The notes under the pieces are model-generated. The model was not told the DNA's origin, searched no databases, and saw nothing but the letters and a program-made list of their open reading frames with translations. From Lepiota brunneoincarnata (lineage: Eukaryota > Basidiomycota > Agaricomycetes > Agaricales > Agaricaceae), in the NCBI GenBank assembly GCA_023014365.1, contig JAEBUN010000019.1, positions 248,001 to 312,000 on the forward strand: a stretch of DNA of 64,000 bases, read 5' to 3'. Below, piece after piece: positions 18,786 through 29,499 of the stretch; position 1 is the first letter of the stretch, and every line of letters starts with the position of its first letter. The position numbers were made by a program, and so were the translations under genes.

Positions 18786-19206
18786 TGTTACCCAGGTTAG
18801 GGGTTTGCTCTTGAGTAGCATGGAGTTTGACACAGGATGTCTATACAGACTTGGTCCTGTCCTACTAAGTGTGACTTGGAGATGACGGAGCACTATAGTC
18901 CAGCCGGTTTAGAGGCAAAGAGTTATAGGAGGCAAGAACTTTATAACACTAAGATAAGGATACAAGGGTATGGTACAGTATCCTTATATATTACTATGTG
19001 TGGCTATGCTCCTACTATATGTATATATCTGGACCCAGGTAAGTGAGTCATATCCTTATCTATCTAAATATAGATTGTTCTGATAATACTTCTGATTGTT
19101 TCAGGATGACAGGTCTTCTGTCTATTTATATACTTTGGATGCTTCTGATAAGAGTTCCTTCCGGTGAGGCTTCTGATAAGGGGGTTTAAGGGGACTTCTG
19201 ATAACA
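18786..19206 (-). repeat. Solo LTR of the element-2 family, 421 bp
   Basis: It runs from TGTTACCCAGG to CTGATAACA, with the target duplication ACATT at 18781-18785 and 19207-19211. The first ~230 bp are close to the 386-bp LTR. The remainder has diverged, with repeated CTTCTGATAA motifs. It is older than element 2 and is the footprint of LTR-LTR recombination. Confidence 0.92.
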
Positions 19207-19430
19207 ACATTGGCTTCATGCCTAGGCACAGAAGCAACAGTGGGAAGAAGAATTTATCTTGGTTCAATATGAAATGCAATGGACAGTCAGGTACTTCCTT
19301 CATTTGCAGAAATTGTGGATTGAACAGGAAAATGGTGATGCCAAACTTGCTGGTCTGGCAGTGTACACAGTGCAAAAAGTGGCAATGTAGGGCACAATGG
19401 CGACTCATGCCAATTATTTGTTTAGTGAGG
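19207..19430 (+). pseudogene. KDZ transposase, C-terminal part 2
   Basis: After the solo LTR the sequence encodes the family's C-terminal helices (QWEEEFILVQYEMQWTVRYF, then LHLQKLWIEQE), with two in-frame stops (TAG, TAG). This completes a KDZ gene split over more than 12 kb. Confidence 0.75.
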
Positions 19431-19944
19431 TGTTAGACATCACCAATCAGCCCATACAATGAATGATATATGGGTTACTTAGCACACCTACCTACTATAT
19501 ATATATATACAGATTATGATCCATCACATGACCAGTTGATCTTTTTTATCAAATGTGCCACCAGTTACACAATATCTGGCCCAGCATCATCTCAGCTCAG
19601 TCACAGGCAACTTTATGAACTTGTCCATGCTGCTCTCACTGGATTCTGGAAATCATCCAAGCCACCCAACTGGCACTGCCCCAAGCTACATCACCAACTG
19701 GTGGGAATGTCACACAGCACTGAGCAAGGACAATTTATGTGATGGAATGCATCAAACATCATTACAAGGTGATGCAGTCAAACTATGCTGTGGAATCCTC
19801 CTATTCCATCTCAGATAAATGCCCATTTGCACCAGAACCCCACCTCAACAAAGGATGCCCCAGATGCATGCAGTACCATGGTGCCACCATGGATGCCCTC
19901 CATGAGCTCCATAGCCTCCAGATACAATTACAGACTGCCAAGGC

Positions 19945-20338
19945 TGTTATCAGAATTCCACATCAGAAGGACAGCTACATTTAGTTTATATTCCCATGTC
20001 AAATGTCACTATGAAACGATCAGTAGTGTACATCAGAAGGACTATATTTAGTTTATGCCTCGTGGTCCTTATCTCTGACTCATTAGTTACCTGGGTCCAT
20101 CCGATTATAGTAGGAGCATAGCCACACTTAGTATTATATAAGGATACGGTACATCATCATGTATCCTTATCTCAGTGTTATACAGTTCTTGCCTCCTATA
20201 CCTCTTTGCCCTTAAACCAGCTGGACTATAGTGCTCCATCATCTCTAAGTCACACCTAGTAGGACAAAACCAAGTCTGTATAGACATCTTGCCTTGAATG
20301 CTGTGCTACTCAAGAGCAAACCCCTAACCCGGGTAACA
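19945..20338 (+). repeat. Solo LTR of the element-2 family, 394 bp, opposite orientation
   Basis: It runs from TGTTATCAGAATT to CCCGGGTAACA, with the target duplication AAGGC at 19940-19944 and 20339-20343. It is the reverse complement of the 386-bp LTR in arrangement. The TATATAAGG box, the AAGGATAC/GTATCCTT inverted repeat and a TATCTCAGTGTT start site are conserved. Confidence 0.93.
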
Positions 20339-20732
20339 AAGGCCTCTGCCAAGAATGACCAGCTCCTAACAATGCGGCAGGCCTTGGCATTTCATCAATT
20401 TCATGAGCAGGCAACTCTAAAGGAAACAGAAGTCCCATCCATTGGGTATCAATCAGGTCCAGCCAACAGCAGTGGACAAGGCTGGGTGCCAGCCACAACA
20501 ATTGTGGGTACTACCTCACCCATAAAGTCCCAAACTGTGGCAATGATGGCAGCCACATCACAACCCCAACAATGCACAACCCAGAATTCTTCACTGCCTG
20601 TGAAGCAGAAGCAAATGCCTTCTTGAGTCAAGGGTCCAATGGATTCTGAATCGGCTGAACAATTCAGGGAACATTCAAGCCATGAGTACTGTCAGCTTCA
20701 GAGTAAACCATCACTCAAATGGATGTGGGGAG

Positions 20733-21434
20733 TGTTATGATCCGTGCTCCTTCTGTATCCAAGGATAACTGGAGACAGCCTTCAATCACTCTGCAAGGTG
20801 TCTGAGACGGTTGGCCTTGTAGAGCTTAGTGGATCGCGCTCAATGAGATAACGAGGGAACATGCCAAGTTAAGGCAGAGAGGGTTAACGACCGCTGTTAA
20901 CAAGATTAAAGCTTGAGGCTTTAATCTCTACTTGTACAGGCCTTATATACCTATGAGATACTATATACTCGTTATAGGTAGTTGGGCTGTTCTACTTGTT
21001 GTCTGCAGTCTTGACCATGATGCACATCCTAGCTGATGGCATCCTACCATTATTTATATTACAATGAGTCAGTGTCCTCGTTCTCACTGCTGTGCAATGT
21101 TCCATTGCTTTCCTCTGACTCATAATCTCCTTCTCCCAATTCTATCTCTATGGAGTCTCCTCCATTCTCGCTCTTCACTCTCTCAGTACTTCCATCTACA
21201 TCGGAGGTTGGATTGGTTGATCCATGGCTGTCCTCTTCATCCTCAGGGTATTCCAGAATATCCTCCAGAGTTATCTCCATTCCTGCTTCTCTTGCCAGGT
21301 CTTGCATGGCATTATAATATTCCCCTTCTTTGTCTTCATACTCTTGCGCTCATAACTGGTCTGTGGTCTCCTGTACCCATCTTGTAAAGTCGAATAGTTG
21401 TTCCTGTTCCTCTTGATCCGGACTATTCATAACA
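20733..21434 (-). repeat. 702-bp solo LTR (different family) with internal acidic ORF
   Basis: It runs from TGTTATGATCCG to CGGACTATTCATAACA, with the target duplication GGGAG at 20728-20732 and 21435-21439. On the minus strand it contains a TATATAAGG box. From its first bases it also carries a frame starting ATG AAT AGT CCG that stays open, with a single TGA, for about 124 codons to 21059. That frame encodes a very acidic peptide (such as ITLEDILEYPEDEED). This may be the end of an internal ORF that reads into the 3' LTR. Confidence 0.85.
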
Positions 21435-22455
21435 GGGAGTAGATCTTGACAATGATGATATCCAGCAGATGCACCATGCCACCAACAATAATTATAAGGT
21501 CCCTCACTCTGGGTACAATTGTTCCCTCCAGCAAGGTCAGTTTTGAGGACAGGATTCCAGCATACCTCCTCCCCCAGGCTCAAGTACATGACAACCTTCA
21601 TCTGTCCCCTCCAATCAACCAGGCCAGACTAAGTTGAATTCCAAAGATATACCAGCACACTTTCAGGTATTCCCTCTTTCTCATGTGTATGGCAGTGATA
21701 CCCAACCACACCTTTTGCCATCAACATCTCTCTTGTCAAGTCCATCACCTTCCACTGCATTCACTTGTCTGGTGCCAGGGACTCAGCCTGCCCCTGATGC
21801 TGCTGCTGATGGTGCCACTGCTGCAGCTGCCATTGCCAAACCTACCCATCCTGTGCCACAAGAAGGAGTATCCAATGCTCCATTTGCAATCCATCCATTG
21901 CCCTCTTCTTCTTCTCCTAGGATTCACTACATGGACCCTGCCAGTGCACTCCAACACTTCCTAAGACTACTTGGTACTGTGAATGCCCCTGCCACACAAT
22001 TTAGGACTCTTTCCATGTCCTCTTTGAACTCGTCTGATGATGGTCTTCTCTCTGCAGCTGCATCAGCACTCCACCTCAACATGTGTTCACAAACTCCCAT
22101 CTTGTCTGAGGCTAGTGCTGCTATGCCTGGTGCAATAGCACCTCATTTTCAGAGCTCACACTCAAGCGGTCAAAGTCTCGACTCCAACATTCTTGCCAAT
22201 GTGACTTATGCCCTCAATAATGCTACTGCCATCCAATCGGCTTTTGTTGCTGATGATGTTGTTTCACTGCCCAGCCCCCACTCTCCAAGCTCTTCTTCGA
22301 CTAGCCAGAGCTTGAGCTCTGCCATTCTTATACATGCTACTTATTGCCTGCATGATGCCTCCCTCATTCTATCTAATGCATCCAACTACAGCACTATAGC
22401 CTTCACCAATCCCCACTCCCCAACTCACAGTTCAAGTGGTAACAGCATGACCTCT

Positions 22456-22775
22456 TGTAAGGGGACTAGTAGGTTTGCCCCCCCTTACACAAGGTATGTC
22501 TAGGGGTCTGTGATAAAATGTCTGGGTTCAGCCACCGTAGCTGATGCCCAATGCCGAGCCCAGCCTCATCCTTCAGCCACTCCCATCTCCAAGCCCAATC
22601 CTGCATACAATTCTATGTTGTTGTATGTTGTTTGTGCATGATATTTCTGGTAGTCTACATAGTGTTTGGTTACCCAGTCTGTGCACAGACCATTGCTGTA
22701 TTTAAGTAGCACGTGTGCTGATTATGATCAGCACTCAAATATTAAATTGGTTCCAGCCTCTTCATTCCCCTAACA
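22456..22775. repeat. Solo LTR, 320-bp family, copy B
   Basis: It starts TGTAAGGGGACT and ends TTCCCCTAACA, with the perfect target duplication CCTCT at 22451-22455 and 22776-22780. It lies within a coding frame: the residues before it (GNSMTS) continue in frame with AALADAAYTL after it. Confidence 0.95.
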
Positions 22776-23197
22776 CCTCTGCTGCCCTTGCTGATGCTGC
22801 TTATACCCTTGATGCTGCCATGGACAAGGCCACCCTGTCATTATCTCCATCCAACAACCCCCCAGCAGCAGATGACCAGGTGCATACCACCCTGCCGGAT
22901 TCTCCTCAATCACTCACAAGTGGCAGCAGCCTTGTTTCCACTGTCCTTGCCAATGCTGCCAATGCCCTTGAAAATGTTACCACATGTGAGTTGGCCAGCA
23001 CCTGAACCCTCCTGAAACTCACCAATCTCCTTTCTACTTAGATGACAACCATAGTTCAAGTGGAGAAATCTTTGATGATTCAGACACATCCTCCTCCCCT
23101 TCTCTCTCCCCTGTACTGGCTTTCCAAGCACTTTGTGTACCCCCCTGCTCCCCTACCTCAGCCCAACTTCTTTTATCAGGGGAAGCAGCTGAACAAG

Positions 23198-24385
23198 GTA
23201 TGTACATCACACTCTGTTGGCTATACTGCCAAGGACTTTCAGAAATTTAGCAACCCCAATGACTATGCCTAAATAGCTCTAGTTTGGTTTGTATGTAGCA
23301 GCTCAGCCAAATCAATCATGTTTGTTGTCGACTGTATTCTTGAAATGATGCTGGCCCACTACAAGCCAGCCTCAGCACAAGCTATCTCTCACAGAATGTA
23401 TGATTCCTGGTTTGCTATCATGTGAAGGAGTGTTAGTACCCATGGTGCAGTTTGCCAGCACATCCTCCAGCACACATATCACATCCAGCATTTGATATTT
23501 CAATACTTGCAGCATTCACCAATTTATTATACTTGTCACTAGTGTGATGCCTGAGACTGGCAGTGTTGTGATTGTTTGCTGATAACATGGGAGACTTCAT
23601 TCAATGCCAGGATGCCATGGCTGGCCTTGGCACAGCTCACATTCCTCACCATGTATGCTCCCAACCTTCCCTCCATGGGAACCAGTCTGGTATTCATGCT
23701 GCCTTCTGCCAGCCCATCTGCTGGCACATGTATCACATCCAGCATTTCATATTTCAATATTTGTAGCATTCACCAATTTATTATACTTGTCACTTTGCCC
23801 CATACACCCTAATATTAATGCATGGCTATACCTAGGCTGTGCTACTCCACCTCTCCCAGATTGCCACTTTGCACTCCCTAACCCTGGATTTCTAGTACCC
23901 ATCATCTGACCTCTCAGGACCCATTTGACCATGAGATAAGACCTGGATGTGAAGCTTTATGGTGAGGTAGCAGAGCCAGTGGGCCTGCTGGCTCCCATTC
24001 ACTCAATACAGTGTATGCATTTGCTGGCCCCACTCACTCAATACACTGTAGGTTGACTATGTGACCCACAACCCTGGTTGTCATCTCCCAGGTAAGGAAT
24101 CATAATCCAAGTGGTTGGCTCCTAACAGAATTGGCTGTTAGTCAAGGCCTGCAAAACAATAAACAAAGATAGCAGATGATTTTTATCATCCCAGCATTTC
24201 AGTTCTCCCCAATCCCCTGAAGGCTGAGAATCAGTGCCCTGATGGCCAAAAGACACCCAATCTACTATTTTAAAGAAGGTAGCTTTGTTTTTCAGGTACA
24301 GTCCATGGAGGCATGGCCTCTTTTTTTTCCTACAAGGGCTCAGCTCAGTAATTCCTTCACGTAAATTGCAACCAGGTTGATCACA
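23198..24385. other. No gene recognised; contains a ~72-bp direct duplication
   Basis: CpG-poor sequence downstream of the split repeat gene. Two copies of a ~72-bp segment lie at about 23469-23540 and 23723-23794 (sharing ATCACATCCAGCATTT and GCATTCACCAATTTATTATA). The 5' exon of the BTB gene probably lies toward the right end, but no start can be assigned. Confidence 0.5.
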
Positions 24386-25556
24386 CCCTATACAAACTAC
24401 ATCGTGACCTCCTTACCATCCATTCAGATTTCCTCCAGAATTTGTTTGAGGACTGTATTCCATCAGTGGGTGCAAATGGGAAGGAAGGATCTTGTGATGA
24501 TAATCCGATCATCCTCGCTCAATCAAATCATTCCGGGCCTTTTACATCAGAGGACTTCAATCACTTCTTGGCCTGGTTGTACCCTTCAGTGTGCATGTTA
24601 CTTATGAAAAGGCATATAAACAGAGCTGATATATTTACTGATAGCCTAAAGCAACCAATCCGAAAAGATGTCTACCACTGGGGGCAGTGTCATGAAGGTT
24701 GCCGATTTTTACGGTATTGCTCCAGCCAAGGAACAAGCAAAAAGGGAGCTCATGTTTCGCATATGCTACACAGATGATGACCCTGTCCTCGCTTTATCCC
24801 TTGGGCTCCAATTCAGAATCCAGGATTGGTTTGAGCAGGGGTTCCGTGCGTTGGTCCGGAGGCAATTCACATCAATCACTACCGATGATGGTGACAAGCT
24901 TGACTGGCGTCTTATTGCGGCTGTGCACGAGGCACAGCTTGCAATCCAGACATATCGCCGTCAACTGAGCTTCATCACTCCTCATCTATTACACCACCCT
25001 CTGGAGTGTACTGGGGCTCAGCGAGACCGGTGTACTACAATGTTTGAAGATGCAGGGTGGAAGCAGGTTGGACCTCTCGTCCTTGATCCTGAATTTCCAG
25101 ATTCTTGCGACGAGTTGGAAGACAAACTGGCAACACTCAAATTTCCAGGAACAACACCAGTTTGTTGGGAGAGGACGTGGGAGAACAAAGAATCCTGGTC
25201 TCATATTTTTCGGCAGGAGGAGGAGGAGTGTATCCAGAAGGTAAAGGGCATTTACGGCCCATGGATTGAACTCTATTTAAATGTTTTCGGCATAGAACAT
25301 ATTAAGATACTTGGTGCTGCTGATGAAACCTACGTACGAGCCCAACAGAGAGTACTCAGCATACCGCGATGCGGTGGAAAGCGTGACATGATGCGCGACA
25401 TGACGCGATTGTTTTTTGTACAGATTGCATCCCATAATATCGCCATCCGACGCGACGCGTTGCATGCCCTCTACTATATTTCAAATTACATCATGGCTAC
25501 AGGAGCGCCAAGATCTCGCAAGTTGCGACGCGATCATCAATTTCTAGGTAAGACAT
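24386..25556 (+). CDS. BTB/POZ-domain protein (5' and 3' exons uncertain)
   Basis: The sequence encodes a fungal-type BTB/POZ domain: HTLYKLHRDLLTIHSDFLQN (24391-24450), the loop KEGSCDDNPIILAQ, then FNHFLAWLYPS. A probable intron lies at about 24588-24647 (GTGTGC donor, GATAG acceptor). A helical C-terminal region follows (VADFYGIAPAKEQAKREL and FRIQDWFEQGFRALV), ending at a GTAAGA donor at 25551. Expanded families of such proteins occur in agaricomycetes; BTB domains mediate dimerisation and often adaptor functions, but this protein's partner is unknown. The exon appears to start after a CAG acceptor at 24385. The first exon and the 3' end were not found, so the gene may be truncated. Confidence 0.65.
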
Positions 25557-26845
25557 GTTCAAACGTTATGTTGGGTGAATTGCATTTGGTAAAATGAGCA
25601 TGATAGTGACAACCCTTGTGGGGCCCCAATTTGTACGAGAGTCGGAGCTCACCCATCAGATACGACCCACAAATGGAATTATCTGTTGGAGCGATAAGCT
25701 GGATGGGGAATGAGAAGGGGTCGAAGTATTTGGATGTGCGGTGGAGTCGTGTACTTCTAGGGTTCTGGTCATGTACCACCATGGCACGTCCTCAGATCGA
25801 CTGGGACCCAACTCCGACTCTCAGTCCGTCAGGCTAACATTTCCCAACAACTCGTTGGGTCGGGTGCATGGGTGTGTACATACGTAGGGGTTGAAGGGAC
25901 CAACCCTGATCGATTGATCTGCTAGTTGGGTTGTTCGACCGACATCAGGCCCCTTAAATTCGGTGGATTGCCCGAAAAAACCGCGCATTCGCAAACCCAG
26001 TTACTAATGCATGTTAGAGATTGGAAAAATTCCTGGTCAGTCTGAGTATAAAATGAGCCTCCGGGTGCATTACGGTCAAATCTACACCACCGTGTGTGAA
26101 AAAGTTTCAAGAATCTACGTCAATACCGAGGGTCCAAGCTTGTCTGACTGAAGTTATCGATACACCAATGCACCGTTTTCGTCTACCCCGGAAACAGTCT
26201 TACTCTCCCCTACTACCCTCCGATTCCCATCTGTCCGGTCTTTCGGAAATAGCCTCAGGCAGCTTTCCGAGCCCTCCGGGACTCCTCCTGATATCGGCCT
26301 GCCCTCAGGGCGAGTTTCCGGTTTGGAATCTGTCCAAGAATGTAAACCAGCCTTTGTGGGGTTATTCAGGGGGGCCCTCTGACGCTTCACAGGGAATTGG
26401 AGCAGGCGAATTCTGATTCCTACCATATCTCACCGTGTCTAGGCCACATTTTGATTAGCCGGAATCTTTTTGGACCCACCAACGGATAGTATATACGTGA
26501 TAAGATATCCAGCTGCTTTTCAACACAACACCCTCTTTTCTCCTCCAAAATCTGTTACCCAACGGCCTGTGCAACCCGTTGGCGTGCCAATTGACAACTA
26601 AGCCCAAAAGGTACTTGTGTATGGATGAACCTTGCCTATGTCCATTGATTGGAATTCCACCAGTCGGATCACCTCTCACACGTTTGAAGGATGCAACTCC
26701 CATACGACCAAGATACCCCACCGAGTATGGGCTGATTTATTTCTGTTCCGAGTCGTTTTCGCTGATGACGTAATGAAGGACCACCCAGGGCCACGGTACA
26801 GGGGGCCACCCGGCACCGACCAGGATCACCCCAGCACGGGCCAGG
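25557..26845. other. No gene recognised
   Basis: Mixed non-coding sequence after the BTB gene. Short ORFs on both strands (longest ~106 codons, 26096-26416) show no motif, repeat or intron pattern that would support a gene. Confidence 0.45.
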
Positions 26846-26846
26846 A

Positions 26847-27221
26847 ATGACAAGGCGGCACGGGCCAGGAACGACAAGGCACGGACCAGGGAACAGACCC
26901 TTGGAAGATGCAGCGCGGGACAGGGAACGGCGCTTGAGAGATGCAGCACGGGTCAGGGAACAGCGCTTGGAAGCTGCAACACAGGCCAGGGAACAGCGCT
27001 TGGAAGCTGCAGCACAGGCCAGGGAACGGAACTTGGTAGCTGCAGCACAGGCCAGGGAACGGAACTTGGTAGCTGCAGCACAGGCCAGGGAAGCCGCGGC
27101 ACGCACCGGGACCACCACAACACCAACCAGGACAATCATAAATGGGTCGCTGGTATTCGTTAGTGTCGTGGGGGGGCCTGGGGGGCATGCAATTTTCGTT
27201 TCAACCAACCAACGATTATGA
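26847..27221 (+). CDS. Hypothetical ORF over a coding minisatellite
   Basis: A 124-codon ORF whose centre is an 11-residue repeat (AAAQARERNLV and variants), rich in Ala, Arg, Glu and Gln and predicted to be helical. The opposite strand is also open through the same repeat, as expected for a 33-bp unit without stops. No domain, intron or promoter supports expression. It is more likely a consequence of the minisatellite than a gene. Confidence 0.25.
   Translation: MTRRHGPGTTRHGPGNRPLEDAARDRERRLRDAARVREQRLEAATQAREQRLEAAAQARERNLVAAAQARERNLVAAAQAREAAARTGTTTTPTRTIINGSLVFVSVVGGPGGHAIFVSTNQRL
26885..27095. repeat. 33-bp minisatellite, about six units
   Basis: Tandem units of about 33 bp (core GCACAGGCCAGGGAAC, then a GGAACTTGGTAGCTGCA-like part). 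The last units are nearly identical and the first more diverged. Confidence 0.9.
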
Positions 27222-27229
27222 CGTATAGA

Positions 27230-28460
27230 CTGTATATGACTTATAGATTGCACAAATATTTTTGCGCTGCGTTTGCGTGTATCGCGTATCACGTTTCACC
27301 ACAAACTGGCTGAATGCTAGCCTCAACAAATCCAATAAAATCCACAGTCACTATTTTAGAATTCATGAGAAGATTCATAATATCTGTGGGAGTGAAATAA
27401 GCCTCGTTTAGGCCAGAAATTATCATTCAAGACAGTCTGATGTATCCTAAAATTCCCATAGGAGATGAAAACCAAAGGATGTGACAACGAGCACATGTGT
27501 TGAGTGTGAGATATCCCGATCACGAAGCCAAAATTCCGTCAAGTTAGGCCAGAGAGCGAGCCCAATTGAACAACTGCAGAGCACTCGACAGGTTTGCATC
27601 CAAGAGCCCGAGGGCGCGGTATTACACCCAACAAGCTCACAGTGATTCTGATATGCGATCTCCGTCGCATTCCATCCCTCTTGGCTCCACAACAAAGATA
27701 ACATTGAACACCATGCACATATCAGTAACGTGAACCAGTTCTTTGAACGTAAGTAGCCAATGCACTAAACTTCTTGATAAACTCTCAATCCTCAATATCT
27801 ACTCCTGTCACGTCTTTTCAACGCGACGACCAACACAGGCAACAATCTTAGATTTTTTGCTGACATGCACAATGTCGGTGAATTATGTCTTGGAAAGGTC
27901 CCAGGTGTGGGAGATATGAGAGAATTTATCCAAGTTTCGTATGAGTCATGATGGTGTAGGGGTGATTGGTGAGATGCAAGGACGTGGATCGGATAAGGGT
28001 ATGACGTCAGGTTATGGCCGATGTCTGGTGCTCCGCCCGCCACTGATGACTAAAATACGATATGAATCAAGCAATTAACATCAATTCAAAGGATCGGTAC
28101 GGGTAAGTGGGTAAGTCAGGATGGATGGAATTGGCCCAACAAGAGGAGAAGTTTGCTATGATAAGATGAGACAAATGATAGGCTCTGAGCTCACGGCACC
28201 TGTTTTCGTACCCCCTTCGCTCTCCTTCATCCCCCTCCGCGCACAAACTGACAAGGGATAATTTTGGGCGTCGACACACTGTCCATGAGGTGTAAAATCT
28301 GAGGGGGAACCACCTTGCGAAACGGAGCAAAGTGAGCTCGAGGGTGAAAGACGCAAGGGAACCTGATGGAAGCGATGATGATGATGCATAAGGAGCGTTA
28401 CATAAGATGCAGTGCCTGATGTGATGCGCAATGTAGAACCATCCTGTGGTCGCAGCGTAA
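27230..28460. other. No gene recognised
   Basis: Non-coding sequence. ORFs at 27447-27704, 27792-28043 and 28067-28582 (all minus) have no recognisable motif and no splice pattern. Confidence 0.4.
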
Positions 28461-28850
28461 GAGACTTTGGTGTCGGACAACTGGTGGCCTCGGCCTTCTA
28501 GTATTTTTGCATTGGATTGATTGTATTCTCCCCTGTGTGCAGAGTTGTCACGCCAGGCACCACGCACCTGTTGATGGGACACAAAGAATGTAGTTTGGAG
28601 AGTTAGCGAGATACTGGTATCTTATTGCTCACCGATGTGGGTGATGCTGGGCGCCGCTTTTGAGGTGAACCGTGGGAGTAAGCCGGATAAGGAGACAGGA
28701 CAGTCCACCGCCGGGTGCAAGACCATGCAAGGAGAGGGGTTGACACAGTGCAGCGGGTGGCAAAGGTCATAATCTACTCCCCCCTGGGCCGTGAATAAGT
28801 GTATAGACAGCATAGTCACTCTGACCCTTGATCTGGGGCTGAAAATGGAC
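28461..28850. repeat. Dispersed duplicated segment, copy 1 (empty site)
   Basis: This segment is similar to 31497-31738 joined to 32392-32600: shared GTGTCGGACAACTGGTGGCC, CTCACCGATGTG, AGGTGAACCGTGGGAGTAA, then CATAGTCACTC and CCCTTGATCTGG. Here GGGAGTAAGCCGGATAA is uninterrupted. In the other copy a 653-bp insertion sits exactly after AGTAA. Confidence 0.8.
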
Positions 28851-29499
28851 TCAAGGCTGTGGACCTATCCCTGTCTGGCCCGTAGACTTCCATTTATAAA
28901 ACTCATCAATATCAGCGCATGTCCCCCTGGCCCTCCACCTCTATCAGGGTAATGACCATAATCAGACTTTATATTCTTAGCTACCAATGACAGGCTAGGT
29001 TATGTTTTCCTGAGACGCAAAGACACTTCGACATCTATATATTCTTAATCACCTTACACCTGCGGGTGTCACGGCTTGAACATCCCGCCGATGATGAAAG
29101 CAGCTAGGAACGACCCCTTCCTCATCCCATATCTCCTGGACGGACATAGGACTCCTGATTTTTTATATTGTGTTCGATTCGCACAACTCAACAGCAGATT
29201 ATTGTATAACTTATTGGCACATCAATGCAAAGTTCTACGCAATATGCTAACAACAACCGACTAGATATATCTGAACCCGCTATAGCTTGGGATGATCAGT
29301 GGCTGCTCCACCTACCTTGATCTTCATCAGGATTGCCCATTCTCACACTCCGTGGGTGCGTACGAAAAAATACGGAAAGCATCCCACCATAGTCAACTTG
29401 TTGCTCCAATGAGCGCGCTTGCCAGTAAGCATAAAAGGGTGCCCTCATACAAAGACCTGGCTCGGGGGCTTGAGCCATACACTCACTCACGCCAAAAAC
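28851..29499. repeat. Upstream region of DUF6533 copy 1
   Basis: Non-coding. The part at about 29100-29270 (CTCCTGGACGGACATAGGAC, later AATATGCTAACAACA) matches spacer repeats before copies 2 and 4. An ATAAAAGGG box lies at 29431-29439, about 65 bp before the ATG, where the other copies have TATAAAG. Confidence 0.6.

Larger units (their letters stand above)
19650..23197 (+). pseudogene. Intron-containing Ser-rich repeat gene split by three solo LTRs
   Basis: No known family is recognised. Coding pieces are 19650-19944, 20339-20732, 21435-22455 and 22776-23197. Discounting each LTR plus one duplication copy (399, 707 and 325 bases), one reading frame runs through all four, broken only by a few TGA codons. 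The first part has a helical, Gln-rich stretch (LHSLQIQLQTAKA, then SAKNDQLLTMRQ). The third and fourth carry an imperfect repeat of Ser-rich linker plus an ANATYALENAT-like helix (NVTYALNNATAIQ, HATYCLHDAS, DAAYTLDAAMDK, NAANALENVTT). A GT-AG intron fits 22986-23041, and a GTATGT donor lies at 23198. The DNA is CpG poor. It may be a companion ORF of the KDZ element or a host gene. Confidence 0.55.

Noticed and set aside
24442..24777. Single-exon protein reading through 24588-24647
   Set aside because: Only the first part matches a BTB domain; the rest becomes sensible only after removing a short GT-AG intron and changing frame.
26885..27095. CRISPR-like array
   Set aside because: Units are contiguous, with no spacers; it is a minisatellite in a eukaryotic genome.
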